64,000 nt of DNA from Thermoanaerobacter wiegelii Rt8.B1 (GTDB lineage: Bacteria; Bacillota; Thermoanaerobacteria; Thermoanaerobacterales; Thermoanaerobacteraceae), in the NCBI RefSeq assembly GCF_000147695.2, contig NC_015958.1:2587501-2651500 (forward strand), in the 5' to 3' direction. Under the pieces are notes generated by a model. That model was not told the DNA's origin. It made no database searches and saw nothing but the letters and a program-made list of their open reading frames with translations. Positions 17,186-25,074 of the stretch are shown in pieces (position 1 is the first letter of the stretch; each line of letters starts with the position of its first letter). A program made the translations under genes and the position numbers.

Positions 17186-17215
17186 TATAATATGCAGAGG
17201 GGTATATATAGGTGT
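17186..17215 (-). promoter_or_regulatory. Candidate sigma-K-type promoter of yabG
   Basis: On the minus strand ACACC, then 16 bases, then CATATTATA. This fits the sigma-K pattern mACm-N15/16-CATAnnnTA. A GC-rich inverted repeat (CCCCTCTGC / GCGCAGGGG) overlaps the region and may end the spoVT transcript. YabG is sigma-K dependent in Bacillus; the promoter here is inference from pattern and position. Confidence 0.45.
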
Positions 17216-17224
17216 ATATAAAAT

Positions 17225-17776
17225 TTATTCTTCCATCTGTTTACCCAAAAAAGCAGCAGCTGTTTCAGCGATTTTTGCTTCAACTTCTGTAACTGCTTCA
17301 CCGGCTTCTTTAGTAAAAATCACCACACTTCCTATTGTATCACCTCTTGAAATAATAGGAACTATAACTTGAGATGTAATGTTAAATTCCTGTCCATCTG
17401 CTATTTTAATCGGTCCTTTATCTTTCCCAGTCCCAAGCATTATCGTCTTTTTTTCTTCCAAATATTTTTCTAATTCTTGACTTATTGGTTTATCAATTAA
17501 TTCTTTTTTTGCAACTCCGGAAACAGCTATTACATTATCTGTATCTGTAATGCATACAGGGTGTTTTGTAGATTGATATATGCTATCAGCGTACTCTTGC
17601 GCAAAATCGCTTAATTCACTTATTGGAGAATATTTCTTTAAAATTATCTCTCCTTCTTTATCTGTAAAAATTTCTAAAGGGTCTCCTTCCTTGATTCTTA
17701 ATGTTCTTCGGATCTCTTTAGGAATAACAACTCTCCCTAAATCATCTATTCTGCGTACAATTCCTGTAGCCTTCAA
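17225..17776 (-). CDS. spoVT: Stage V sporulation protein T, AbrB-type regulator
   Basis: A 183-residue forespore transcription regulator tuning sigma-G genes. The N-terminal AbrB swapped-hairpin domain is KATGIVRRIDDLGRVVIPKEIRRTLRI, and the rest is the GAF-like sensor domain. The start is the TTG at 17776: it has GGAGGT six bases upstream and gives the canonical MKATGIV N-terminus, whereas the longer ATG reading begins before that ribosome site. It precedes yabG on the strand and follows the prsA-like gene. Confidence 0.96.
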   Translation of the reverse strand: MKATGIVRRIDDLGRVVIPKEIRRTLRIKEGDPLEIFTDKEGEIILKKYSPISELSDFAQEYADSIYQSTKHPVCITDTDNVIAVSGVAKKELIDKPISQELEKYLEEKKTIMLGTGKDKGPIKIADGQEFNITSQVIVPIISRGDTIGSVVIFTKEAGEAVTEVEAKIAETAAAFLGKQMEE

Positions 17777-17854
17777 AGTAAATACCTCCATTTCCTAAAA
17801 TTTTTAGCTCAAGATTAGTATTTATATTTTTCCATAAATTTATTCGCAAAAAAA

Positions 17855-17876
17855 CCCGGCAACTAAACTGCCGGCT
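17855..17876 (-). terminator. Terminator after the prsA-like gene
   Basis: GCCGGCA-GTTTAGT-TGCCGGG hairpin followed by TTTTTTT on the minus strand. Confidence 0.85.
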
Positions 17877-17878
17877 TT

Positions 17879-18784
17879 TTACCCCACTGTTACTTTTATA
17901 TTTTGAGGAAACTTTTGTATTTTTGCTGCTTTCTCAAGGGCATCATATTTTTCTTTAATAACTTGATTTTTCTTATCATCTAACAAATAGCCTTCTATAG
18001 CATCTTTTACTTCATCAAAAGGTTTTATTGTAATACCCTCTGATTTTATTATATGGTATCCATAATCAGTCTTAACAGGTTTTGATATTTCACCTTTCTT
18101 AAGTGAAAAAACTACTTGGTCAAACTCGGAAACCATAACGCCATGAGGAAATTCTCCCAGATCTCCTCCTTGGTCTTTTGTAGCAGTATCAATAGAATAC
18201 TCTTTTGCTAATGTAGCAAAATCTTCGCCTTTCATAAGTCGATTGTATATATCTTCTGCTGTTTTTTCATCAGCCACTAATATATGACTAGCCTTCACCA
18301 CTTCAAACTGCTCTTTATTATCCTCATAATACTTTTTTAACTCTTCTTCTGTAACTTTTACATCTTTTGTATATTCGTCAAAGAGCTTATTTATTAAAAG
18401 ATAATTTTTCACATCTTCTTTTGTAATATCTTTATTAACTTCTTTTTCTTTTTGATACTCATCCGCTATTTCTTTGTCTGTAACTGTAATATTATTTTTT
18501 AGGGCCTCCTGCACAAGTAATTTTTGAGCAATCAAACTATCAAGCACATTTTCTTTTACTACATCTAAAAACTTTTTCCCTTGATAATCCTGATCCCATA
18601 TATCTTTTGTATATTGGGGACTACTTTCAATTTGAGCCTTTACTTGGTCAAAAGCTTTTTTGTATTCAGCATTAGTAATGTTTTCACCATTAACAGTTGC
18701 AACAACGTCTTTTTTGGTAGAGCAGGATACTGTTAAAAATACTATAAAAACAAAAAATAAAAGTAATGCGATTTTCCTCTTCAA
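17879..18784 (-). CDS. prsA: PrsA/SurA-type peptidyl-prolyl isomerase lipoprotein
   Basis: A 301-residue extracytoplasmic foldase. It has a lipoprotein signal with lipobox TVSC (residues about 17-21), a SurA-like N-terminal helical region with TVNGENITNAEY, and a parvulin rotamase domain (about 160-255) with VKASHILVADEKTAEDIYNRL, DQGGDLGEF and KPVKTDYGYHIIKSEG. It helps fold exported proteins on the outer face of the membrane. It lies between mfd and spoVT, as a foldase gene also does in several clostridia. The symbol is by family. Confidence 0.88.
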   Translation of the reverse strand: MKRKIALLLFFVFIVFLTVSCSTKKDVVATVNGENITNAEYKKAFDQVKAQIESSPQYTKDIWDQDYQGKKFLDVVKENVLDSLIAQKLLVQEALKNNITVTDKEIADEYQKEKEVNKDITKEDVKNYLLINKLFDEYTKDVKVTEEELKKYYEDNKEQFEVVKASHILVADEKTAEDIYNRLMKGEDFATLAKEYSIDTATKDQGGDLGEFPHGVMVSEFDQVVFSLKKGEISKPVKTDYGYHIIKSEGITIKPFDEVKDAIEGYLLDDKKNQVIKEKYDALEKAAKIQKFPQNIKVTVG

Positions 18785-18837
18785 AATAACATCCTCCTGA
18801 CTTTAAAAAGTTTACATAGGCATAACTTAATTATATA

Positions 18838-21800
18838 TCATTTCTCCACTAACTGCAAACTTTTTATTTTTTCTACTAATTCAATAAGTTCCTTTTGTAT
18901 AGTCTCTTTTTTATTGAATCTATAAGTAAGATATGGTTGTACTTGACTTGAAAACATTAAATTCCCTCCATATTCTTTTATTACCTTCTCTATAACCTCC
19001 ATATTTACTGATTCCATATCTTTAAACTTTAAAATAACGACGTTTCCTTTTTCCGTTATTTCAGTAATATAGAGCTGAGAGGCAATAGCCTTTAAATAAG
19101 CAATTTCCAATAGTGCCTCTACAGGCTTTGGATAATCGCCAAACCTATCTACAAGCTCTTCTGAAATCTCTATCATATCTTCTCTAGATTCTATAGAGGC
19201 TATTTTCTTGTACATCTCTAATCTTAAATTTTCGTCTTCAATATAGGAAGAGTCAATATAAGCATTGACTTTTATGTCTATTGTGGTAGTAATCTCTTCT
19301 TTGGGAGCTTCTCCTTTTAAATTCCGTATAGCCTCCTCTAAAAGCTTTAAATACAAGTCATAACCAATTGCATTAATATGACCATGTTGTTCTGCTCCAA
19401 GGAGATTTCCTGCACCTCTTATCTCCAAATCTCTCATGGCAATTTTAAATCCAGAACCAAATTCAGTAAACTCTTTTATCGCCTCCAACCTTTTTTCCGC
19501 CACTTCACTTAAAACTTTATCCTTTCTATAGGTAAAATAGGCATAAGCAAGTCTATTTGACCTACCTACTCTTCCTCTTAATTGATACAATTGGGAAAGC
19601 CCTAACTTATCCGCATCATAAACTATAATAGTATTTACATTTGGTATATCAAGCCCTGTCTCAATTATTGTAGTACTTACTAAAACATCGTATTCCCCAT
19701 TTAGAAAGTCAATCATCACTTTTTCTAATTGGCTTTCTTCCATTTGCCCATGAGCCACAGCTACTCTACAACCAGGAACTAAATCTTTTACCAAAGAAGC
19801 CATCTTTTCTATGCCATTTACTCTATTGTAAACAAAATAGACTTGTCCCCCTCTTCCAATTTCCCTTAAAATAGCATCTTTTATTAATTCTTCATTAAAT
19901 TCCATCACATAGGTTTCTACTGGAAATCTGTCTTCAGGAGGATTCTCCAATACGCTCATATCCCTTATACCAATCAAGGACATGTGCAAAGTTCTAGGAA
20001 TAGGAGTTGCTGACAATGTCAAAACGTCTATATTTTCCTTAAGTTTTTTTATTTTCTCTTTATGAACAACTCCAAACCTCTGTTCTTCGTCTATAATTAA
20101 AAGTCCTAAATCTTTAAATTTCACGTCATTCTGTAAAAGCCTGTGAGTACCAACAATAATATCGATAGTCCCTTCAGCCAGGCCTTTAATTATTTGCGCT
20201 TGTTCTTTGGGAGTCCTAAAACGGCTAAGCATTTCTATCTTTACAGGAAATTCTTTGAATCTTTCTATGAAATTAGTATAATGCTGATAAGCCAAGATAG
20301 TTGTAGGACACAAAAAAGCAACCTGTTTTCCATCAGCCACCGCTTTAAAGGCAGCCCTTAAAGCTACTTCTGTTTTACCATATCCCACATCTCCACAAAG
20401 AAGTCTATCCATTGGCCTGTCTTTTTCCATATCCTCTTTAATTTCTTTTATACACCTTAACTGGTCTTCCGTCTCTTCATAGGGAAATTGCTCTTCAAAC
20501 TCCTTTTGCCATGGAGTATCAGGAGAAAAAGCATGTCCTTTCACCATCTGCCTTTTGGCGTAAAGTTGTATCAAATCCTTAGCAAGGTCTTCTACTGCTT
20601 TTTTGGCTTTTCTTTTTGCTCTAAGCCATTCACTACCCCCTAATTTATTTAATTTAGGTGGATTGTCTGTAGGCCCCACATATTTTTGCACAAGGTCTAA
20701 TTGTTCTACTGGTACAAAAAGGGTATCTCCCCCTGCATAAATTATTTTTAAATAATCCCTTATAATCCCATCTACTTTTATTTTTTCTATGCCTTCATAC
20801 TTTCCTATACCATAATTTACATGCACAACATATGACCCTACTTCTAATTCAGTAAAGCTCTTTATTTTGTCGGCATTTCTAATTTTTACAGTTTTTTTGC
20901 TCCTTTTAGTCTGACCAAAAATTTCTCCATCGCTTATAACTGCAAATTTTGCATCCACATACTCAAATCCCTTGCTAACAGAGGCAGGATATATGACCAC
21001 TTGCCCTTTTTGTATATCGTATTCACTGTCTTTAATCACTACAGTATCAATATTAAAACTGTCAAGCGTATCTTTTAAAATTCTTGCTCTTTCTTGATTC
21101 CCACTTAAAAGCAATACTTTATATCCTGCGTTTTTGTAATACTTCAAATCATCTACTAAAATATCCATTTTGCCGTGAAAAGGGTGCATAGACCTTGATA
21201 CAAAATTAACAATTGTTTGAGGCTGTAGTTCATTGTCAGGCTTTGCTAAAGTATTCATTATGAGTAAAAAGTTATTTTTCACTCTTTTTAATATCTCCTC
21301 ATAATCAAAAAAAAGCTTACTTTGCTCTGGCAAAACCTCTCCTTTTTCTAACAAAACCTTGAAATTTTCATTAAATTCCATTTGAAGGTTATTTACCCTT
21401 TGTTTAATGCGACTGCTTTCATCTAAAATAATAACTGCCTCTTCTCCCATATAGTCAACAATAGAATAGACATCATCATAAAAATAATCTATAAGCTCAT
21501 GAATATTTTCCACCCTTTTAGATTCTGTAATCTCCTCCATAATTTCTTCAAATTTTTGCTGTAACTTTTCTGCAATGCCACTTTTCGATTTTTTTATTTT
21601 TGACAAATAGGAATTTAAATAGTTCGAAACTGCCGAAATCCCCTTTTTGATGTGCTCTGCCTCTGCGATAAACTCTGTAGCTGGAAAAATATTTATTTTA
21701 TCAATATTTTCTAAAGACCTTTGGGTAATCACATCAAAAGTCCTTATGGAATCTATTTCATCGTCAAAAAGTTCAATCCTATAAGGATATTCTTCTGTAG

Positions 21801-22347
21801 GGGAAAAAACGTCAATTATTCCTCCCCTCACACTAAATTGCCCTTTTCCTTCCACCATTTGAACCCTTTCATACCCCATGGTCACCAAATTTTTTATAAC
21901 TTCTTCTAAATTTACAGTATCACCTAATTTAAAAACAAATTGATACTTTTTAAACAAATCCATAGGTATGAGCTTACCTACTGCTGCGTCTATAGAAGTA
22001 ACTACAGCATGGGGACTTCCTTCTGACAATTTTTTAATTACCTGCAATCTCTGAGACACCACTTCTTGACTCGCAGCATCTATTTTATAAAACAAGGCTT
22101 CTCTTTTGGGAAATAAAGAGGCATTGCCAAAATTAAAAGAATACAAATCTTCGTATATTTTTCTTGCTTCCACCTCATCAGGAGCAATAACTAACACCTT
22201 TTTGTTAAACTTAGTCATTATATAATGGGCAATATGGGCTTTTTGAGAATCTGTAAGCCCATAAGCCAAAATAGGTCCTTTCCTCTGTTGTAGAAATTCT
22301 TCTATTGTTTTAATCTCTTTTAATTCTTCTATTTGACGAGTAAACAT
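18838..22347 (-). CDS. mfd: Transcription-repair coupling factor
   Basis: A 1169-residue ATP-dependent translocase that removes stalled RNA polymerase and recruits UvrA. It shows the UvrB-like N-terminal module (SLFPKREALFYKIDAASQEVV, FSVRGGIIDVFSPTEEYP), the RNA-polymerase-interacting domain around SYVVHVNYGIGKYEGIEK, and the RecG-like motor with Walker A GDVGYGKTEVALRAA, the DEEQ box and QLRGRVGRS. The TRCF C-terminal domain is present. The ATG at 22347 is selected because GAGGTG is spaced six bases upstream. It directly follows the small PrsW-like gene. Confidence 0.98.
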   Translation of the reverse strand: MFTRQIEELKEIKTIEEFLQQRKGPILAYGLTDSQKAHIAHYIMTKFNKKVLVIAPDEVEARKIYEDLYSFNFGNASLFPKREALFYKIDAASQEVVSQRLQVIKKLSEGSPHAVVTSIDAAVGKLIPMDLFKKYQFVFKLGDTVNLEEVIKNLVTMGYERVQMVEGKGQFSVRGGIIDVFSPTEEYPYRIELFDDEIDSIRTFDVITQRSLENIDKINIFPATEFIAEAEHIKKGISAVSNYLNSYLSKIKKSKSGIAEKLQQKFEEIMEEITESKRVENIHELIDYFYDDVYSIVDYMGEEAVIILDESSRIKQRVNNLQMEFNENFKVLLEKGEVLPEQSKLFFDYEEILKRVKNNFLLIMNTLAKPDNELQPQTIVNFVSRSMHPFHGKMDILVDDLKYYKNAGYKVLLLSGNQERARILKDTLDSFNIDTVVIKDSEYDIQKGQVVIYPASVSKGFEYVDAKFAVISDGEIFGQTKRSKKTVKIRNADKIKSFTELEVGSYVVHVNYGIGKYEGIEKIKVDGIIRDYLKIIYAGGDTLFVPVEQLDLVQKYVGPTDNPPKLNKLGGSEWLRAKRKAKKAVEDLAKDLIQLYAKRQMVKGHAFSPDTPWQKEFEEQFPYEETEDQLRCIKEIKEDMEKDRPMDRLLCGDVGYGKTEVALRAAFKAVADGKQVAFLCPTTILAYQHYTNFIERFKEFPVKIEMLSRFRTPKEQAQIIKGLAEGTIDIIVGTHRLLQNDVKFKDLGLLIIDEEQRFGVVHKEKIKKLKENIDVLTLSATPIPRTLHMSLIGIRDMSVLENPPEDRFPVETYVMEFNEELIKDAILREIGRGGQVYFVYNRVNGIEKMASLVKDLVPGCRVAVAHGQMEESQLEKVMIDFLNGEYDVLVSTTIIETGLDIPNVNTIIVYDADKLGLSQLYQLRGRVGRSNRLAYAYFTYRKDKVLSEVAEKRLEAIKEFTEFGSGFKIAMRDLEIRGAGNLLGAEQHGHINAIGYDLYLKLLEEAIRNLKGEAPKEEITTTIDIKVNAYIDSSYIEDENLRLEMYKKIASIESREDMIEISEELVDRFGDYPKPVEALLEIAYLKAIASQLYITEITEKGNVVILKFKDMESVNMEVIEKVIKEYGGNLMFSSQVQPYLTYRFNKKETIQKELIELVEKIKSLQLVEK

Positions 22348-22352
22348 GTTCA

Positions 22353-22721
22353 TCACCTCAACACAAGCCTATTCCATAAGCCATGTATTAAAGAAGTTAC
22401 AATAATAGCCAAAAAAATATTTGTTTGCATCACTAATATGTAAGAGGTTATACCAAAAAAGCTGTGGCTTAAGATACTTAAAATAGAAGCCCTTAAATTG
22501 ATTTTATAGGAAGCTTTTATGTAATCATTTACTGCCTCTGCAATTCCAAATATCAAATGAGACAAAAGAATAGAGGAAGTCAAATACCCTGCCACTGTCT
22601 TACAAGTTTCTTCAATGGCTGGTACAAGATAAATTATAGCTCTTCTCTTATATTTAGTTACTGCCATCCTATTTAGAAAATATGCTAAAATTACACCACC
22701 AATTCCAGATAATAGCCACAT
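22353..22721 (-). CDS. Small membrane protein with PrsW-like protease motifs
   Basis: A 122-residue protein with about four membrane helices. It contains EETCKT, FGIAEAVNDY, LSHSFFG and HGLWN in that order. This matches the motif order of PrsW (M82) intramembrane proteases (EExxK, FxxxE, H, HxxWN), although it is about half the usual PrsW length. It lies between pth and mfd, where Bacillus has the small gene fin/yabK, to which it shows no resemblance. Function is unknown. The protease link is inference from motif order; the AAGGAG is 12 bases from the ATG, so the start is a little uncertain. Confidence 0.7.
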   Translation of the reverse strand: MWLLSGIGGVILAYFLNRMAVTKYKRRAIIYLVPAIEETCKTVAGYLTSSILLSHLIFGIAEAVNDYIKASYKINLRASILSILSHSFFGITSYILVMQTNIFLAIIVTSLIHGLWNRLVLR

Positions 22722-22752
22722 GTATTCATTTTTCTCCTTTATTGCCTTTTTA

Positions 22753-23307
22753 TCAACCGTTAAATTTGCTCATAGCATGTTCTATCCCATTTTCTATAAT
22801 ATCTATCACCGCATCTGCTGCTTTTATAACAGCTTCATCAATTAGTTTTTTCTCTGACTCTTCAAACTTTCCTAATACATGACTTACTAAATCCTTTTGC
22901 GGTTTTCCAATTCCTATTCTAACTCGTGGAAATTCTTCGCTATTTAAAAGATATATGATAGACTTCATTCCATTGTGACCGCCTGAACTTCCTTTTTTTC
23001 TTATCCTTATTTTGCCCACATCCAAGTCTTTATCGTCATAAATCACAATTACATTTTCAAGTAGAATTTTATAAAAATTTACAGCATCGTATAAAGCTTC
23101 ACCACTTGAATTCATAAATGTCTGAGGCTTTAAAAGAATTATTTTCTCTCCTTTAAAATTCCCTTCACCCACAAGGGATTTAAATTTTAATTTTGTGACA
23201 TTCATACCTAATTTTTTTGCCAATTCATCTATTACCATAAACCCTATATTATGTCTCGTTCCTTCATATTCTTTACCAGGATTCCCTAAACCCGCAATTA
23301 CGTACAT
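22753..23307 (-). CDS. pth: Peptidyl-tRNA hydrolase
   Basis: A 184-residue enzyme that hydrolyses peptidyl-tRNA released from ribosomes. It has YVIAGLGNPGKEYEGTRHNIGFMVID with catalytic His near residue 20, the LLKPQTFMNSSGEAL segment, and the conserved VIYDDKDLDVGKIRIRKKGSSGGHNGMKSI. The ATG at 23307 is taken because GGTGG precedes it correctly; the longer frame begins before that site. It is downstream of htrA and a hairpin, and upstream of the PrsW-like gene and mfd, preserving the pth-mfd neighbourhood of Bacillus. Confidence 0.96.
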   Translation of the reverse strand: MYVIAGLGNPGKEYEGTRHNIGFMVIDELAKKLGMNVTKLKFKSLVGEGNFKGEKIILLKPQTFMNSSGEALYDAVNFYKILLENVIVIYDDKDLDVGKIRIRKKGSSGGHNGMKSIIYLLNSEEFPRVRIGIGKPQKDLVSHVLGKFEESEKKLIDEAVIKAADAVIDIIENGIEHAMSKFNG

Positions 23308-23373
23308 ACGACCACCCTTCCTTATCAAATTAATTATACATAATTAAACAAAAAAAAGCTATAGCATCTACAA

Positions 23374-23409
23374 AAGATTACCGACAAGTTGTAGCTTGCC
23401 GGTAATCTT
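23374..23409 (-). terminator. Hairpin after htrA, likely terminator
   Basis: Arms AAGATTACCG-CAAG and CTTG-CGGTAATCTT form a 14-bp stem with one mismatch, followed on the minus strand by TTTTGTAG. The T tract is short, so some read-through into pth is possible. Confidence 0.65.
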
Positions 23410-23435
23410 ATATGAGAGGGAGGCCTTTATTTCAT

Positions 23436-24809
23436 TTATTGGAAGTTTGCGCTGCTTTGCAATTTTACAGGAACTGTAAATGTTTTGCCATTTCTCCAAA
23501 CTGTTACATTTATTACATCTCCAACTTTGTGGTTATTTATTATGCTTTGCAAATCCTCAAAGGAAGTAATGTTTTTGCCATCAGCCTTTATTATCACATC
23601 TCCTGGTTGGATACCAGCTTTTTCTGCTCCACTATTTGGCTGAACTTGAACTACATACACTCCTACAGGCAAATTATATCGGGCTGCATCTTGTTGTGTA
23701 ATAGTTTGAGCACCTATTCCCATCATAGGCCTTTCTACATAGCCGTGTTTTATTATCTGGTCAATTATAGGTTTTGCTTCGTTTATTGGAATTGCAAAAC
23801 CCATACCCTCAACAGGGGTTCCTTGGCTCTGGAACATTCCAAAAGGATCTTGAATACTTGGTCCTATTGAAGTGAGCTTAACACTTGTTATACCTATAAC
23901 TTCTGCTTTACTGTTCACAAGAGGTCCGCCGCTGTTGCCAGGATTTATAGCTGCATCTGTTTGTATGAGTTTGACAGGCCCATAATCACTTTGGAGGTTT
24001 CTGTTAAGTCCGCTTATTATACCCGCTGTGACTGTACCTGCAAAGGAATCTCCAAGAGGATTGCCTATAGCAATTGCCAATTCCCCAGGTTGGAGTTTTG
24101 AAGAGTCTCCCAGTTTTACAACGGGTAAATTAGGAAGGTTTATTTTAAGTACTGCGAGGTCTGTTCTATCATCTTTTCCTACAAGTTTTGCATCAGCACT
24201 TCTTCCATCTAAAAGTTTTACTGTGATTTTTGATGCTCCGTCAATTACATGGTTATTTGTGACAATATATCCATCCGAACTTATTATAAAACCAGAGCCA
24301 CTGCCTTTAGGGACATATTCTGTTCTATAGCCATTTGTATAAGCAACGTTTGTATCAATTTCTACAACAGCTGGGCTGACAATTTTGTATATGTTAGGTA
24401 TCAAATTTAAAATACCGCTTTCGTCTGATGAAGTAGCATCTAGAGGCAAATATCTTGTAACAACCTGGGCTGATGCATCATTTTGGGTTCCATAGTATTT
24501 CATCACAGCACCTGTAACTCCTCCGCCAATTAAAGCTGCCACTAGCGCTACTGCAATAAAAGATGCTACCATCTTCCTTCTAAATCTTTTTACCATCTTC
24601 CCAAGACTCTTTTTGTTGTTTCTAAATTCCACTTTAGGAATTGGTGCAGTAGTTTCCAATTCCTCTTGCTTTTGTTCCTCTGCCTTTAATATTTCGCTAT
24701 TTAATTCTTCTGTTTGATATAGCTCTTCTTTTTCATTTTCTTCTGGAGGAACTACATTCTCCGGATCATTTTTTTCAATTTTATCTTCAAAGTCTTTTCC
24801 GTAATCCAT
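23436..24809 (-). CDS. htrA: HtrA/DegP-type membrane-anchored serine protease with PDZ domain
   Basis: A 457-residue quality-control protease. In order: an acidic cytoplasmic N-terminus, one membrane anchor (about residues 82-105, ASFIAVALVAALIGGGV), a trypsin-like domain with the triad in NNHVIDG (His), DRTDLAVLKI (Asp) and NPGNSGGPL (Ser), and a C-terminal PDZ domain with GVYVVQVQPNSGAEKAGIQPGDVI. It degrades misfolded exported proteins outside the membrane. The ATG at 24809 has AAGGAG nine bases upstream. It lies downstream of a response regulator/histidine kinase pair and is preceded by phased hexamers of OmpR-family type, a layout recalling Bacillus CssRS-htrA. Confidence 0.95.
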   Translation of the reverse strand: MDYGKDFEDKIEKNDPENVVPPEENEKEELYQTEELNSEILKAEEQKQEELETTAPIPKVEFRNNKKSLGKMVKRFRRKMVASFIAVALVAALIGGGVTGAVMKYYGTQNDASAQVVTRYLPLDATSSDESGILNLIPNIYKIVSPAVVEIDTNVAYTNGYRTEYVPKGSGSGFIISSDGYIVTNNHVIDGASKITVKLLDGRSADAKLVGKDDRTDLAVLKINLPNLPVVKLGDSSKLQPGELAIAIGNPLGDSFAGTVTAGIISGLNRNLQSDYGPVKLIQTDAAINPGNSGGPLVNSKAEVIGITSVKLTSIGPSIQDPFGMFQSQGTPVEGMGFAIPINEAKPIIDQIIKHGYVERPMMGIGAQTITQQDAARYNLPVGVYVVQVQPNSGAEKAGIQPGDVIIKADGKNITSFEDLQSIINNHKVGDVINVTVWRNGKTFTVPVKLQSSANFQ

Positions 24810-24843
24810 AATCACTCACTCCTTTTGTTTTTTCTTGCTTTTA

Positions 24844-24886
24844 ATTATAACCCCTTTTTATTAACAAATTATGAACATGATGTAAA
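24844..24886 (-). promoter_or_regulatory. htrA promoter with three hexamers at 11-bp spacing
   Basis: In gene orientation TTTACA (24886-24881), TTCATA (24875-24870) and TTAATA (24864-24859) are each 11 bp apart. A TATAAT -10 (24849-24844) follows nine bases after the last one, with no separate -35. PhoB/PhoP-activated promoters have this form. The regulator encoded beside htrA is the natural candidate. Confidence 0.6.
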
Positions 24887-24942
24887 GATTTTAAGTAGTT
24901 TTTATTAAAAAATTTTTTGCACTGTTTTTTATAAATAAATGT

Positions 24943-25008
24943 GCGGCCCAAGTATTCACTTGGACCGCTATGATAAGGGAGGTCAAGGAGAGGCATTTGT
25001 CGCTCTCA
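24943..25008 (-). ncRNA. Candidate small RNA or short leader transcript between the histidine kinase and htrA
   Basis: A promoter-like array at 25015-25057 would start a transcript near 25008. About 65 bases later is the strong hairpin GCGGTCCAAGT-GAAT-ACTTGGGCCGC (24968-24943), followed by ACATTTATTT. The stretch between holds two pyrimidine runs, CCTCTCCTT and GACCTCCC, complementary to ribosome-binding sites, and no ORF of useful length. This looks like a short regulatory RNA or an attenuated leader of htrA. It is inference; the T tract after the hairpin is poor. Confidence 0.35.
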
Positions 25009-25014
25009 AGTATC

Positions 25015-25057
25015 ATTATATCCTTTATTTATGAATAAAGTGTTAACAAAGTGTAAA
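25015..25057 (-). promoter_or_regulatory. Second phased-hexamer promoter upstream of htrA
   Basis: In gene orientation TTTACA (25057-25052), TTAACA (25046-25041) and TTCATA (25035-25030) are spaced exactly 11 bp, followed after nine bases by TATAAT (25020-25015). The arrangement is identical to the one at 24844-24886. On the plus strand TGTTAA-N5-TGTAAA is a perfect match to the WalR box TGTWAH-N5-TGTWAH. Confidence 0.65.
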
Positions 25058-25074
25058 TATTTTATTGTGATTTT

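Noticed and set aside
22682..22882. Plus-strand ORF across the pth/PrsW-like junction
   Set aside because: It overlaps the conserved end of pth on the other strand and has no supporting signal.
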